NCBI GenBank assembly: GCA_028641055.1
Contig: CM054060.1
Location: 160,520,322 to 160,584,321, forward strand
Length of the DNA: 64,000 nt
Direction: 5' to 3'
Source of the DNA: Alopecurus myosuroides
Lineage: Eukaryota > Streptophyta > Magnoliopsida > Poales > Poaceae
How positions within the stretch are numbered: position 1 is the first letter of the stretch; each line of letters opens with the position of its first letter. A program made the translations under genes and the position numbers. Of the stretch, positions 9,568 to 22,277 are shown in pieces. The notes below the pieces were generated by a model that did not search any database, was not told where the DNA came from, and saw nothing but the letters and a program-made list of their open reading frames with translations.

Positions 9568-12149
9568 CCACTGCATGTGTAGTGCGCAAGTCGGTGACAT
9601 AATACTCACAGAAGGACTTATCCGTGAATATTACATCTCTCAGAGTGGTACAACAGAAACACAGCGGGTCCAGGCAAAACTATAGGATACAAACTTCATT
9701 ACAAAATCCTGAGAATCTCTTTGATGAATCAAAGAAGATCTCCTGCAAATGAAACATTACAAGAAGCAATACGAAGCTCCAAGCCGGAGAAGAACTCTAG
9801 CTCAGAACTAATCCACTACGGCTGATGTCAGCCCTAATCTATGGCTTGTAACTACTAAGTCCAAGAATGGAATCTACCTACATCTTGATAGCTTCTCCTC
9901 CACCAGCGTTTGTTGATGATGATGCGTTACCGAATAAGTAGTAGATCACTCCACCTAGCTTCATGAGGTAGCGATGGCTTCTTGATGACGACTTCCATAG
10001 GGCTTCAACTCTAAGCAGGGGGTCAAACGGGAACGAATGAGTAACGAGCGTTACTCAGCAAGTTCATGACATATAGTGGGTAGTTTGATGCACTAACTAC
10101 AGCTTTAGACTCGAAAGAGTCATAAGCTAATGCAAGGTTTTGTAAAACTTTCTTCAAGAGGTTGCTTTTACTTCTGAAAATTATGCCCGCCAGACCATCA
10201 CAGGACTAGAACTTCATGGAGTTGCCTTTCCTGTAGCGTTCGCAGCTCCTTCCCGGAACAGGGGGTAACATGCCACATCCTTTTACACTCTGCAGAGGTG
10301 CGTTACTTTACCCATGGACGACCAAGACCATGTTGCACAACCAGGCGCGCGATCTTGTCCACTCCCACTCAGGTGTGGGGCCCGGTTGTTGGTCCAAGCC
10401 AAACCGTGCTTCTCCGCACAACGCATGCCCACCCATTTCTGCCAGCAGGTTGAACGCCTAATTCCACCCCTCACGATGGAGATCTACGCGCCCCTGGCAG
10501 ACACTCATAGACCCCAGAGCCCGTGGGACGTAAGGGCTCCCACCCATGTGCATGTAGTCTCGCAAGACCTACAGCGTACGTCTCTGGCAGTCCGTTGACA
10601 TGCGAACGAGAAAAGTATCACGACTGACTTACTCCCCCCATAGAAGATCCATGGTCAACGCGGTATTTACGGCGCACCGAGTTCTGACGGCATTTGTGAT
10701 TAGTTCCTAGGTAATACGTTCCCGTGCAGATGGAACCTTCCTTTGACCTATTCATCTTACCATGGTTCCATCCGCCCACCAAATAGAACACTACCACTCG
10801 GGTAGTCATTCAAGTAGTCATATTATTATAAAAATAGGATCATGCATTCTTTTGAGAGTAGGTGATAATACAATAGGGTTTTTTGCAAGTAGTTTGTTAT
10901 GAAGTACTGCAAAGGATATGAGCAAGTGATGAACTTGCCTGAGATTGAAATAATGACAATAATAATCCAGGTCTTCGGGGTTCAAGGGTCGCGTAGAGAA
11001 ATCCAAACATCTGAAAGATAGCAAAGTAGTCCCGGTAAGGACTACAGAAAACACTGGCAAGGATGATATATGCATAGTAATGATATGCATCGTGAAATAC
11101 CCTGGAAAACAACCCAGCTCACAAGTGTAAGCCACGTTTCATACGGTATCGTAATCACACAGGATTTTAGGTGAATGGTTTCATTACTTGTGGGGATGTG
11201 GTTATTAGTTCTTTTAGACTTACATGTGTTTCACTTTTACTTAGCAAACAATTGTTATCATGTTTAGGTAAAAGTGTTTATTACTTGATTAGATAACAAA
11301 ACAACAACACTTGGAAAACAACTATTAAAAAGATAACAGACATATTTTATTTTATGTTTTAAAGTGTAGATCTTATGTCAAAGGCTGAATGGAAAATGAG
11401 TAACTAATACAACCAATTATATCATCACATAGCTTGCTATGGCCATGTGATGATAGGTTTAGTAGATGTGAAAACATGAGGGTTTTATTAATAAGGAAAA
11501 TAATTTATGGCAGCTATTTCTTGTCATAATGAAATATAACAGGGTTTCAGTAGATATTTAGAAATAAGTTTATAAGCTCCCAAAAATGTTTTGTGTTTGA
11601 TATATTTGAGTTGAGAATGTTTTTCTCTTTAATTTGATCTATCATTTGAAGGTTTCTGAAAAGATTTGAATAAATTATTAATTTATTGATTTTAAATGAA
11701 TTAAATGATTAGGCAAAATATTGCACACATGAAAACTTGATCAAATGATCATGAAAACATCATAGGTGGATTGCATTTGCCATTTGGAGCATTTTGGTAT
11801 ATAACTTGTATTTTTCTGATTTTATGAATTATTTATTATTTTTCTCTATTTTAAATGATTTAATTTAATTAAAGAAAATATTAAATTTTAAACTTTATTG
11901 AATATTTTTGAAAAGTTGATAAACATTTAGATTATATTTTTCTAAGCATTTAGATATTTTATTTGTATTTTTCTGATAAATGAATTGAAAGTTATTGATT
12001 TAATAAGATTTATGATTTCTCTGCCTATTTTAAATTGACAGGTGGGTCCCACCTGTCATATTCAGTTTTTATTCAAAAAATAAAAGAAAAGGTTAATGAC
12101 ATCACTGTGATGTCACGATGACATCACAAGTTCCTGATTTCTCACAGTG

Positions 12150-12790
12150 ATCTACGATTCACGCGATTTAGATGGAATTGATGCGCAATATGGTTCCGAT
12201 TAGCTAGAGGTGCTCGCAGCGTTTCTAAAGGTGGCAGCGCCGCTAGCTATTTTCCACCGGAGATGCTCCGGCGAGCACAGCCCACGGCGGCGGACGACGG
12301 TGAACATCGACGACCTCAGAACGGATGCAATCGATCAAACGGAAAGCACCCAAAGATGCACAAGCTCACCCTGAGCACGATGGTGTGGTCGGTGAGGCGT
12401 GGTGAGCTTGCTGTCGACGGCGGCGTTGAATTCCAGCCGGCGGCCGTACTCGAAGAAGAAGACCCGATTCATCCGATTCCTAGCTTCCCTGCAAACGAGG
12501 GTTGGTGTAGGCGTAGAGGAAGTCCAGGCGCATCCACTGGTGGCCTCGGTTTCTTCCGGCGTGGCCGGAGTCGACGGCGATAGGCGGCGGCCGAGAGCAG
12601 CTAGGGTTAGGGTTTCACCTTGGTTCGATACAGAGAGAAGGAGACTGCGAGCGAGTGAGGAGAAAGAGAGAAGGATCACGACGTCCTTGGCATTTATCCG
12701 CACGCGAGGAAGCAGCTAGGAGGCGACACCGCGGCGGTGACTCGTTTTCCACCGCCACTGCCTTGGCCGGAATGGAAGAAGAAAGGAAAA
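12150..12790 (-). promoter_or_regulatory. GC-rich telo-box island inside the giant LTR
   Basis: A GC-rich island in otherwise AT-rich sequence. On the minus strand, CT-rich sequence is followed by AAACCCTAACCCTAG (near 12599-12615) and then GC-rich sequence. Telo-boxes (AAACCCTAA) after pyrimidine runs are typical of grass transcript leaders, so this may mark the LTR's transcription start on the minus strand. Overlapping ORFs on both strands (12263-12719) show no known domain. Confidence 0.35.
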
Positions 12791-15673
12791 GAATATGCCA
12801 CTTTTCGATAACCCCGTGGAGTTTCAGAATTTTTCATATTGGTCCTTCTGTTACTAAAACTGAGAAGGAATTAATGTTTTCAGGGCCTTTTTGCAAACAT
12901 AAAAATTAATAAAAAATATATTTGAATTCCTCATCAAATTTTACATCACACCATGTTTTGTTTTGGTGAACTTGAAGAATATTTGGATTTCTTATTTAGG
13001 GTGCTAGATTAAGTGGTGTTTGTTATTTCTCACCATTTATTTGATTAAATGGCTTTAAAATTAATTTAGGCACGATCATTATGATCAAACACAATAATCA
13101 TGTGGTTAACAAAGTGGTGTAATCATAATTGGACAATTTGGGATACAATCCCTTTTGGAAAATAGTTTCATAACACTACATAGTACTGTTTTTATGTGTT
13201 ATGGAAAAATTCACCCAATATGGAGTATTCTCCCAAATACTACCAAATACTTTGATTAGTAAATACACTTGTTTTCTTTTGTAAACTTTGTAATTTTCAT
13301 AACTGAAACTCTTCATAATTTTAATTGAAATTCTCTTAGGACAGAGTTTGGTAAATTACTTAGTAGTGTTTTTCTTTTATGCATTGTTCACAAAATCACC
13401 ATGTAGGGAGTTTTATTCTAGAGCATGCCAAATGATTTTAGTGGATGGATAGTCTTGTTTTCCTTCATGTATCTTTGTTGTTTTCATAGTACTTGATTAA
13501 ATGGAAACATGTGTGGCTTTGGAATCTTGTTGGGTTGTTTTCCACACAAGTTCCAAGTATGGCTATTATGCTCTGTTGGTTTTACAACATGTATTCAGTT
13601 GCATAATTATGTATAGATGGATTTTTTTGTTATTACACTTTTGTCTTCTGGATGGGAATGATTTGGAAGACAAGGTGTTCATCTTGCTACCATTAACCTC
13701 CACATATCACAGACATGTGGATGTAATGGCTGGTTATTATTTCCTAATTGATAATTATTTCCATTATAGATATTATTATGAGCTCCTCATCTCTGATGAG
13801 TTTGTCAGAGGTTAATGGTTCTCTAATATCCTAATGATTCACTGGATAATTTCTTATGCTCCCCTACTGAGGCAGTGTTGCTTCCTGTGCTCTTCTGTTG
13901 CTTGATGTTCTTCTCTCTAGTTGCCACTGGTCTTCTGGTACTGCCTTTGTCACTTGCAAGGAATATCATCTCTGGGATTCCAACTTCAATTATCTCACCC
14001 TTGTGGTGAAAACAAACAGTTATTCCAAGCAACGATTTTACTTAGATAATTATATTGTGGTTTCTTGTTTCCTTAAGGTTATTCTTTCTATTGGTTGATG
14101 ATAAAAGGAGTGTAGGTGTAGTTTATGACATCAGTTAGCCTTAAGCATATAAGAAGAATCTGTTGACAAGTTTGCAAGGCTTGTTCCCAAATTACTTTTC
14201 ATATACAAGAGACTGAGATGTACTAGGTTATTCAACCTTCTGTTTATTTGTGTATGACACTCAATTGTTTGAGTATACAAAAGTGATCTGTTAACAAGGT
14301 AATTAGTCTTGTTACCAAACTACTTCTATATAACACTAACATTGGAATATCATACTATTTCAAGAGGTTAATAAGATCAGATCAATATATAAGAGTTTCC
14401 AAGTACTCTTATAGAAGATTGGAGTAGCACTTCAAGCACACTCTAATTAATCTTCTTGGAAATCTTCCTGTGGTAGTCCTCCTTCCTTGTGGTTGCTTCT
14501 CTTGCAGAATGACTTAGAGAAGATTGGAAAACAAGATAGAATGGTCTTGACAACACAACAAGATCTAGATTAAGAGTTAGTTCATGCTTTTATTATCCTT
14601 CAATATACTTGTCATTTTTATTCCACCTAAGATATGCACTTGTGTCATATATGTTTGGTTTTACTTAGCCTTCACTTCAATTCCTATAATAGAGGTTATA
14701 ACTTTTTGTTATTCATTAGTTGTATCAGAGATACTTTAGTTGTGGAATTGTGACTTAAGATAGTAAGTTGATCAAATGGTTCATTGATGTATTGAGATTT
14801 CATATGCTCCCATATATAAGATGAATGAGACATTGAGCATATGAAAGTTATTGAGCTTATTGTATTTGATCATGGTTGTTAGTTGGTTACTTAGGGTGTC
14901 ATGTTGTTACTTTATATCCTTCTCTTTATTAACTTTGGCATTCATAATGCAGATATAGAGAGGTTTGGGAATATCCTATGTAATGATCAAGGTTTAACAG
15001 TAGGTTAAGAAGATTTATTACTTCTTTTAGATACTTCTTTTATGGTTGAGGAGATATGTACATATTCGATAAATATATTATTATGATCATTAAGTTACTT
15101 CCCACTTGTGGGACTTGGGTTAACACTTGTTTGTATCACTTGTGTTCTATTGAAACTTTGTTATTTACTTGTGATGGTTCACCTGATACTTATGGGATGG
15201 TTTATAGAGATGTTGTGGAGATGAATTGATAACTTAGGGAGTTGTTGTCTTATGGAAGATCACATCTCTGTTGATGAGATGGTTCAATTAGGTATTACTT
15301 ATTTGTGGAAGTATGATCATCAGATATGGGATTTGGATACTCTCCCCTCTTTGAGTTCTAAATACCTAGTGAATTATCCCAAGTCACTTAAATACTTGTG
15401 GTTTAGGTTGTTGATAGTTTCTGTTGGTCACAACCAATTATGGTTTGTGTAACCAGATGATTTGGTTTGTAAAGATTCTATGTTATAAAGATCACTCCAA
15501 ATGTACTCTTGACTAGATGAACTCGACCTATTTCATCATGTCAAGTGAAACATTGGTCACTTTGATTCTTTTAAACTTTCGCGCCAAAATTTCCCGTATT
15601 TTTAGATGCATGCTATGCAACTGCACATATTAAATTTAGATCCTTATAACTTCCCAAACACTGGGATGTTACA

Positions 15674-15927
15674 TTGTGTTCAGCAAAACCGTTGAGATTG
15701 ACAACCTCACTGCTTCATTGGGGCAAACTGATTTGATTGTGTTATGCAGGTTCCACGTTGCTTCTGAACCGGTAGTGCACCCTGCCAACATCAGTTGCAT
15801 CAACCTTTGGAAGTGATTTCTTTCTCCTATCGATTCAACCTTGGTTTCTTTCTGAGGGAAACTTGCTGTTGTGCTCTTCATACCTTCCTCTTGGGGTCTC
15901 CCAACGAGTGCAATCCCTACACCATCA
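15674..15927 (+). repeat. 5' LTR fragment right of the giant insertion
   Basis: It resumes the LTR with the TTGTG duplication, contains TTGGGGCAAACTGATTTG, and ends ACCATCA before the primer site. It aligns to about 20785-21038 of the 3' LTR. Confidence 0.88.
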
Positions 15928-15937
15928 AGCATTTTTC

Positions 15938-15955
15938 TGGCGCCGTTGCCGGGGA
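15938..15955 (+). other. Primer binding site (tRNA-Asp type)
   Basis: TGGCGCCGTTGCCGGGGA lies 10 bp after the LTR end, identical to the copy at 57947-57964. Confidence 0.9.
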
Positions 15956-16123
15956 GAGAGAGGATTTCTGCAAGGGAGGTCTCTCACTTCCAATATCTTT
16001 ACTTTGTTTTTGTTTTGCTTAGTTTATTTTATTTTATCTTGTTTGCTTCTCTTTATTGAAAACACAAAAAAAATTAGTTCTTATTCTAGTTGTTATTTTT
16101 ATCTTTTTTTCAATCTTGCTAAG

Positions 16124-16743
16124 ATGAGTATTCCTGAAGTTGAGGTTCATTCTTTTAAGCAACAAGGAGGATAAAGTTTGAAAGATGCTTGGTATAGAAT
16201 AAGTGATGCTCATCATAGATGTACTAAAAAATATTCTACCTTGATCCTTCTTAGGAATATTTATGTTGGTATTACTAGCTGGTATAGGTATGTTCTAGAC
16301 ACTCTTATGGGTGGTAATTTTCTTGGGACTCCTGCTTTGGAAGCCTGTAATTTAATTGAAAGTTTAGTTGGAACACCACCCACTAAAATCGTTAAAACTA
16401 ATATCACTTTAGATGTGTTATAAAGAAGTTAAATTATATGGAGAAAAAATCGCCAAATTTCCTTGATAATGCTAGCAAAGTTAATGAATCAATAGTAAGT
16501 ATCAATAAGAGAATTACTGTTTTAGAGGCTAGCAATACCTATGATAATCAAAACATCAGGATTGGTAAACTAGAGGAAGCCATTGAAACCTTAAGTTTAA
16601 CCTTTTTTCTCTTAAGTTTAGGAGGGAGAAATCTTCTAGGGGAAAACAACAAAATTTCATATATGTCCCCAAGGTTTCTAAACAAAAACCCCACACTATG
16701 CCTCAAACTGATAAGACCTTTAGTGAAACTACAAGTAACTTAA
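16124..16743 (+). pseudogene. Degenerate gag-like remnant
   Basis: It opens MSIPEVEVHSFKQQGG and is stopped at once, then continues in shifted frames (LKDAWYRISDAHHRCTKK, GGNFLGTPALEACNLIESL). The later part (about 16438-16600) is predicted helical. The same peptide pieces occur, also broken, at 58128-58711, so the family descends from a gag-bearing ancestor but neither copy encodes a full protein. No zinc knuckle or pol motif follows. Confidence 0.6.
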
Positions 16744-19384
16744 ATATTGCATCATATTCAGGGGGATCTAAAGTACCAATTTCTAAATGATGTGTCTTAG
16801 AGAATTTTTTTGATTTGGGTGCTTCTTCACTTTAAAACACTTGATTTTCTCTCACTGGGCCTAGCCGAAAGGCGTTAAAGAAAAGCACTTCTTCGCATTT
16901 TTGAGTCAAGGTGTTGTATACTTATTTATCAACTCATTTTTATCTTTATTTTCTCGCATTTTTTGTGCCAAGTAAAGTCTCTAGTGAAAGTTGAGGTTAG
17001 TTTTGGATTTTTGCGCATGAAACAAATTTCTGTTGTCCACCGTATAAAATCGCATAAATCACAGAAAGATCAAAATGACATGCAATTTTTTTTTGCTTAT
17101 TCGTCAGCTAATTACGAAACTTTTATAACTTCCCGTTTTTTGATTTGAGCAAAGTAAGTGCCCCGAAAAAATTCGTTTTTATAGATTGTTCTGGTTTTGA
17201 TAGATTCCGCCTTTTTACTTGCATTCTCTCTTTTACTATGTCGAGTGGATTTCTTTGCTCCACAAAACATCTATGGATGTAGCTAATGTTTAAAAGTATT
17301 AATAGCGCTTGTGTCCATGCAGAACATGTGAATTTTTGATTGTGCACTAACCCTCTATTGCAAATTACTTTGAGTGTGGTGTGAAGGAAGTTTTCAAGGG
17401 TCAAGAGAAGAGGGTGATATAATGTGATCAAGAAGGGTGAAAAGCCAAAGCTTGGGGATGCTCCCGTGGTTCATCCTAGAAAGTTCTAAGAAGACTCAAG
17501 CTTCTAAGCTTGGGGATGCCCAAGGGATCCCCTTCTTCATCAATAATTTATCAGGTCACTTTTAGTGAAATTATATTTTTATTCGTTCACATCATATGCA
17601 TTTTAATTGCAACATCTGTTTTTTTAGTTTTTCTTTATTTTGTTTTCCTTGCTGCAATAAATAGTTTGAACCTAGCATTCTTTGTGTGGGAGAGAGACAC
17701 GCTCCACTTTTTCATTTGAATACTCGTTTTCTTTCATGCTCGTATTCTTAGTTTTTCTTCTAGATGCTGCAATCCTTGTAGCTCTTGTTTTTCATGCATC
17801 TCTTATTCAGAGCTATTAGTTATAGTAGAGTAATTTTAGTACTCTCTTGTTTTATTTATATATATCTTGGAGAGTTTTTATTTACTATAAAATGATTGGT
17901 GTTGGAAAGCAGTAGTACAATTTTCGTGCTTATAACGGTGCAAAAGGAAGCTTGTATAGACCGTGGCTAGAATTTTCATGTCATGCTAGATGTTATTTTA
18001 ATTCTATGCTTAGTGGTTGTTATTCTAGCATGACTTGTCTCAAATAGCTGAGAGTGCTTAATGTTGCATTGAAAGAATAATGAGTTGCTTTTATCATATT
18101 GAAGCATGAATTTGTGGTGTTCTCCTTCGAATGATTTATTTGGTTGACTTGGCGCATGCTTACACCATGTTTATGACTACAAACCAGTCATTTATAGCCT
18201 CTATGATCATTTAGTTTTTGACTTGTAATACTCTTTATGCTTTGATTAATAATGTTTTTGTTACTATGCATGATTATGGCCATTATTGCTCGCTTGATTT
18301 GTCGCTCCCAGTCTTTTGCTAGCCTCCACCTGTACTGAGTATGTGCTCTACTCGTGCATCCAACTCCCAAAAACCAAAGTTTGCCAAATGTGTCCACCAT
18401 ACCTACCTACATGTGCTATTTAACCGCCACTCCAAGTAAATTTCTCATGTGCTACCTTTACAACTTTCAAAATTATTCCTGTTTTGTGCCCCTGTTTTAG
18501 CTCATGAGGACGTAAATAGAGAATCTTTATCTCACTTGTTGATTGGACTTTACACAGCTGGACTAGTGGCACATCCGCTTATCCAAAATGATAGAAGTGC
18601 TGGCAGCGGGGTGCCCAGCCCCAAACTTGGTTACTATAAAATTCTCTTCACTCCTTTTGCCCCTGATATATCACTCAAAGCATAATTGTGTAAACAAAAG
18701 AGAAAGACGGATGACCTTCTATACCAGTTGCGTCCTTCAACGGGAGCCACTCTTGTGAAGTCTAGTTGGCTTGTGACGTACTGTACTTTCTGTTTACCAT
18801 TCGTTGACATAAGCATACACCTCTCAACAAAAAAAATGTTTTCAATACCTATATTTAATAAAATAAAAAGCTCTAGCACATGAGTTAATCCCTGCTTCTC
18901 TCTGCGAAGGGTTTTTCTTTTACTTTTATGTTGAGTCTCCATCTTCTAACTTTATGCACAGTTGAGAGAGCGTAGTTTCCATTCTGAGTTTAGTGTGCAT
19001 CAGTCCCAAAGATTATTATTTATTGATTCATGCTGTGTTATTACTTGCTCTCAAATTATTTGTTCTAGTCATCCACTTGAACTTTGAAGGTGCCTCGGCA
19101 TTTATGTTTTGCCCCACTCTTAAGGAAAGCGAAATATCACTTTGATATGTTTTCTTTATGCTCGAAACAAACGTATAACTTTGAAGGGAATTATTATTCA
19201 TGATCTTTTATTTGTGTTACTTTTCATGATGCAAGGTGATTGCTAAGTTTCATTGTTAAAATTATATCTATCATGCATGTGTTTAAAGTAGTATGATCTT
19301 AGCGTACATATGCTTTTGCTTTATGATGATCAAGTTTATGTTGGTAGCATGTCACCTCAGAAATTATTTGTTTTTATCGTTTAC
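16744..19384 (+). other. Non-coding internal region of the pol-less element
   Basis: No protein family is recognisable over 2.6 kb. The region is colinear with 58712-61549 and, in reverse, with about 29840-31880, so it is conserved between copies without coding. It holds two internal copies of the polypurine-like TTGGGGATG motif (about 17451 and 17510) and a hairpin at 17512-17532. Confidence 0.7.
17512..17532 (+). other. GGGGAT...ATCCCC hairpin
   Basis: A 6-bp stem follows AAGCTT. The equivalent hairpin is a perfect 8-bp stem at 59584-59604 and a 7-bp stem at 31728-31744 (minus). Confidence 0.6.
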
Positions 19385-19402
19385 CTACTCGAGGACGAGT
19401 AG
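19385..19402 (+). other. Hairpin CTACTCG-AGGA-CGAGTAG upstream of the 3' LTR
   Basis: A perfect 7-bp stem with a tetraloop ends 19 bp before the 3' LTR. In the second copy (61550-61567) one base changes but a G-U pair keeps the stem. Confidence 0.65.
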
Positions 19403-19421
19403 AAACTAAGCTTGGGGATGT

Positions 19422-21038
19422 TGATACGTCATAAACATATCCATAATTTCTGATGTTCCATGTTGTTTTCATACTATATGCTACATGTTTCCTTTACACT
19501 TTATGCCGTTTTTATCAATTTTCTGGGACTAACCTATTGACAAGATGCCACAGAGCCAGTTCTTGTTTTCTGCTGTTTTTTATTTTAGAAAAGTTGTTCT
19601 GGAAATATTCTCGGAATTGGACGATTCGAAAACCAAAAGTCTTAGAAATCTTTCGCGTACATGGAGTCCGGAGAGGGACCACAAGGGTCTCACACCATAG
19701 GGTGGCGCCCCCCCTCTGGCCGCGCCCATGGGTGGTGTGGGCCCCCTGTCCGCCCATCGATGTTGCCCTCTCGCCTATTTATACCTCTTGGGAGGTTAAC
19801 CCTAAATAGGAGAGCCTTTTCCACCAAAAACATCCGCAGCCGCCGTCATTGTCAACCCTAGTTTAGGAGGGTTCTAGAGCTCTCCCTGGAAACCTGCCGA
19901 GAGGGAGAATCAATCACCCGAGGGATCTACATCACCATGCCCGCCTCCGGAATGATGCGTGAGTAGTTCATCCTTGGACTACGGGTCCATAGCAGTAGCT
20001 AGATGGTCGTTCTCTCCTCTTTATACCTCATGTTTAGATCTTGTGAGCTGCCTAACATGATCAAGATCATCTTATTGTAATGCTACATGTTGTGTTTGCT
20101 AGGATCCGATAAATATTGAATGCTATGTCCAATGATTATCAATCTGTCATGTTCTTTCACGTGTATGTTATTTATGATCTTGCATGCTCTTCATTGCTAG
20201 TAGATGCTCTAGCCAAGTAGATGTTTGTAACTCCAAGAGGGAGTATTTATGCTCGATAGTGGGTTCATGCCTCTCTATTACTCACGCTCGAGTGACATAA
20301 ACGTAAGAGGTGGGGGATGTGATGTTGCCATTAGGGAGAAAACAACGATGTTTACATTTACATTACACACTTTGCTTAATTCAATTATCTGTTGCTTGCA
20401 ACTTAATACTCAAGGTTTGCTCGGATGATATTCTGAGGGTGGATTATTAGTCATAGATGCAGTTGGATAAGGTTCTATGAATATTGTTGTAATTCCCGCA
20501 TGAATCACATAGTAATCATCATGTCATGCATATGCACTACGGTGCAACCTTTATATCTACCAATTGCCCAGCTATAATTTGTTTACCCAACATGCTATCT
20601 ATCTGTTTGGAGAGACACCACTAGTGAATTGTGGAACCCGGTCCATTTCCTTTATACTGATAATACAACCACTACAATCACTATTTTCATACTGTTCCTA
20701 CTGTTTTCCTACCGCCATCACTGTTCTCTTTTCATCAACTGCAAACAAGTATTGTTTTCGACACCATACATTTAACCTCTTTGTTTTCAGTATAACCAGT
20801 GAGATTGACAACCTCACTGCTTCGTTGGGGCAAAGTGATTTGATTGTGTTATGTAGGTTCCACATTGCTTCTGAACCGCTAGTGCGCCATGCCAACATCA
20901 GCTGCATCAACCTTTGGAAGTGATTTCTTTCTCCTACTGATCGATTCAACCTTGGTTTCTTTTTGAGGGAAACTTGATGTTGTGCTCTTAATACCTTCCT
21001 CTTGGGGTCTCCCAACGAGTGCAAGCCTTGCACCATCA
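19422..21038 (+). repeat. 3' LTR (1617 bp)
   Basis: It starts TGATACGTC after AAGCTTGGGGATGT and ends CACCATCA. A TATTTATA box lies near 19776-19783. The LTR end cuts into the Tat element's additional ORF, so this element inserted there. Confidence 0.88.
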
Positions 21039-21487
21039 GAGCGCCAGAAACTTGCTGCTTTTAGCTCTTTGTCGTTTTGGGCTGATGCTTAAAAGTCTCG
21101 GGTGCTCCTGACTCTGCGAATTCGGGCCCAACAAGTTGGTGCGGTGATTGGCTCCTATCATGCTGCTTTCTGCAACATATATGGGGCCCTTTTTCCACTT
21201 AATAAGCTATATGAGGGGCTCTTCAATTTGATGCGGAAGTTCAGCAGTTATGATCATGCCAAGGCACTCGTCCATCGTCACCTTGTTGGTGGAGCAAGGT
21301 GGTGTTAGCTGTTGCCAAGACTCACTACCCGCACATGAATCTGCTCAAAATTGGTAGGGGTGCTCTTGCTCCTCTTGGTCGCCAGCGCGTCAACATGAGT
21401 GCTCGCTATGAAGCGGCCGCTCTCGCAGCAATCACACTTATGCGCTTGGCAGAAGATGAGACATATATCCAGTTGGAGAGTGGTTAG
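21039..21487 (+). pseudogene. Additional ORF (antisense to pol) of the Tat-type element, fragment
   Basis: Plus-strand coding traces read LYEGLFNLMRKFSSYDHAKA, then GARWC and, after a frameshift near 21305, AVAKTHYPHMNLLKIG ... ALAAITLMRLAEDETYIQLE. Helical repetitive ORFs of this kind, antisense to pol and near the 3' LTR, are known in Tat/Retand/Grande elements. The 5' part is cut off by the LTR ending at 21038. Function unknown. Confidence 0.55.
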
Positions 21488-21687
21488 ACTCCTCGGTTTA
21501 AGAATTTTAGTCCTTCAACTTCTTTTGTGATTGATTATGTAACTGTCTATGTTGTACATATAAATAAAATCCCTTTTTTCCTGATTGAGTACTATGGGCC
21601 CTTGTGCATTTCCTTGAGTATTTTCCTACATGATTTCCAGTTGAGCTGTTTGCTGCGCAGCCCTCGGGTCCTTCAAATGCAGCGCAT

Positions 21688-22277
21688 CCCCCGAGTATTT
21701 CGAGTGCTATTGTGGCTGAGAGTCACCCCTACTTTCCGTTTGAACTTTTCGCTATGCAGCCCTCAAGTATTTCGAGTGCGACAGCGGCTGGGAGTCCCCC
21801 TATTTTCTGTTTGAACTTTTTGCTACGCAGCCTCCTGATTATTTCGAGTGCGACTACGGCTGGAAGTCACCCCTATTTTATGTTTAACTTTTTGCAGGGC
21901 AGCCTCGGAGTGTTTCGAGTGCGACTACACCTGGGAGTCACCCCTATTTTCCATTTTAATTTTCTGCTGCATAGCCCCCGAGTGTTTCGAGTGCGACTAC
22001 GGCTGGGATTCACCCGTATTTTCTGTTTTAACTTTTTGTTGCGCATCCCCAGAGTGTTTCAAGTGTGACTACGGATGGGAGTCACCCCTATTTCTTGTTT
22101 TAACCTTTTGCTGCGCAACCCCCGAGTGTTTCGATTGCGACTACAACTAGGAGTCACACCTATTTTCTGTTTGAACTTTTTGCTGTGCAGCCCCCGAATA
22201 TTTCGAGTGCGACTACGGCTGGGAGTCACCCCTATTTTTTGTTTGGGTCCTTTCCTGGCAGCCCCCGAGTGCGGCTA
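21688..22277. repeat. 72-bp tandem repeat array, about 8 units
   Basis: Each unit carries a GAGTGTTTCGAGTGCGACTA-like core, then GGGAGTCACCCCTATTTT and CTTTTTGCTGCGCAGC. Eight units of about 72 bp can be aligned, with a partial unit at each side. It sits between integrase and the antisense ORF, where Tat elements carry hypervariable 3' UTR repeats. Confidence 0.85.

Larger units (their letters stand above)
9551..15673. mobile_element. Giant solo LTR (6.1 kb) with TG...CA ends and 5-bp TSD
   Basis: It begins TGTGGTGACCCACC, ends GGGATGTTACA, and is flanked by identical TTGTG (9546-9550 and 15674-15678) inside an LTR whose two halves rejoin across it. TG...CA ends plus a 5-bp duplication are the signature of LTR-element integration. 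I find no primer site, polypurine tract, pol motif or internal terminal repeat, so a solo LTR is the best reading. At 6123 bp it is very long, comparable with the LTRs of Triticeae LARD/Sukkula-like elements. Most of it is AT-rich, with a GC-rich island at 12150-12790. Orientation is undecided. Confidence 0.78.
9475..21038 (+). mobile_element. Athila-type pol-less LTR element with a split 5' LTR
   Basis: The pieces are a rearranged 5' LTR (9475-9550 and 15674-15927), the giant insertion at 9551-15673, primer site 15938-15955, internal region 15956-19421, and 3' LTR 19422-21038. The internal region has only gag-like remnants and long non-coding sequence, with no protease, RT or integrase. It must therefore have relied on proteins from another element. 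It resembles Triticeae Sabrina/WHAM-type families, but the name is not confirmed. Confidence 0.82.

Noticed and set aside
12263..12909. ORFs on both strands in the GC island of the giant LTR as a captured gene
   Set aside because: No domain, no splice structure, and the frames overlap each other; kept only as a regulatory island.
13501..13815. 104-residue ORF rich in Tyr/His/Leu
   Set aside because: AT-rich chance frame inside the giant LTR with no family resemblance.
16178..19861. Small ORFs in the pol-less element as new genes
   Set aside because: They match broken pieces also found in the 56358 copy and behave as decayed gag or non-coding sequence.
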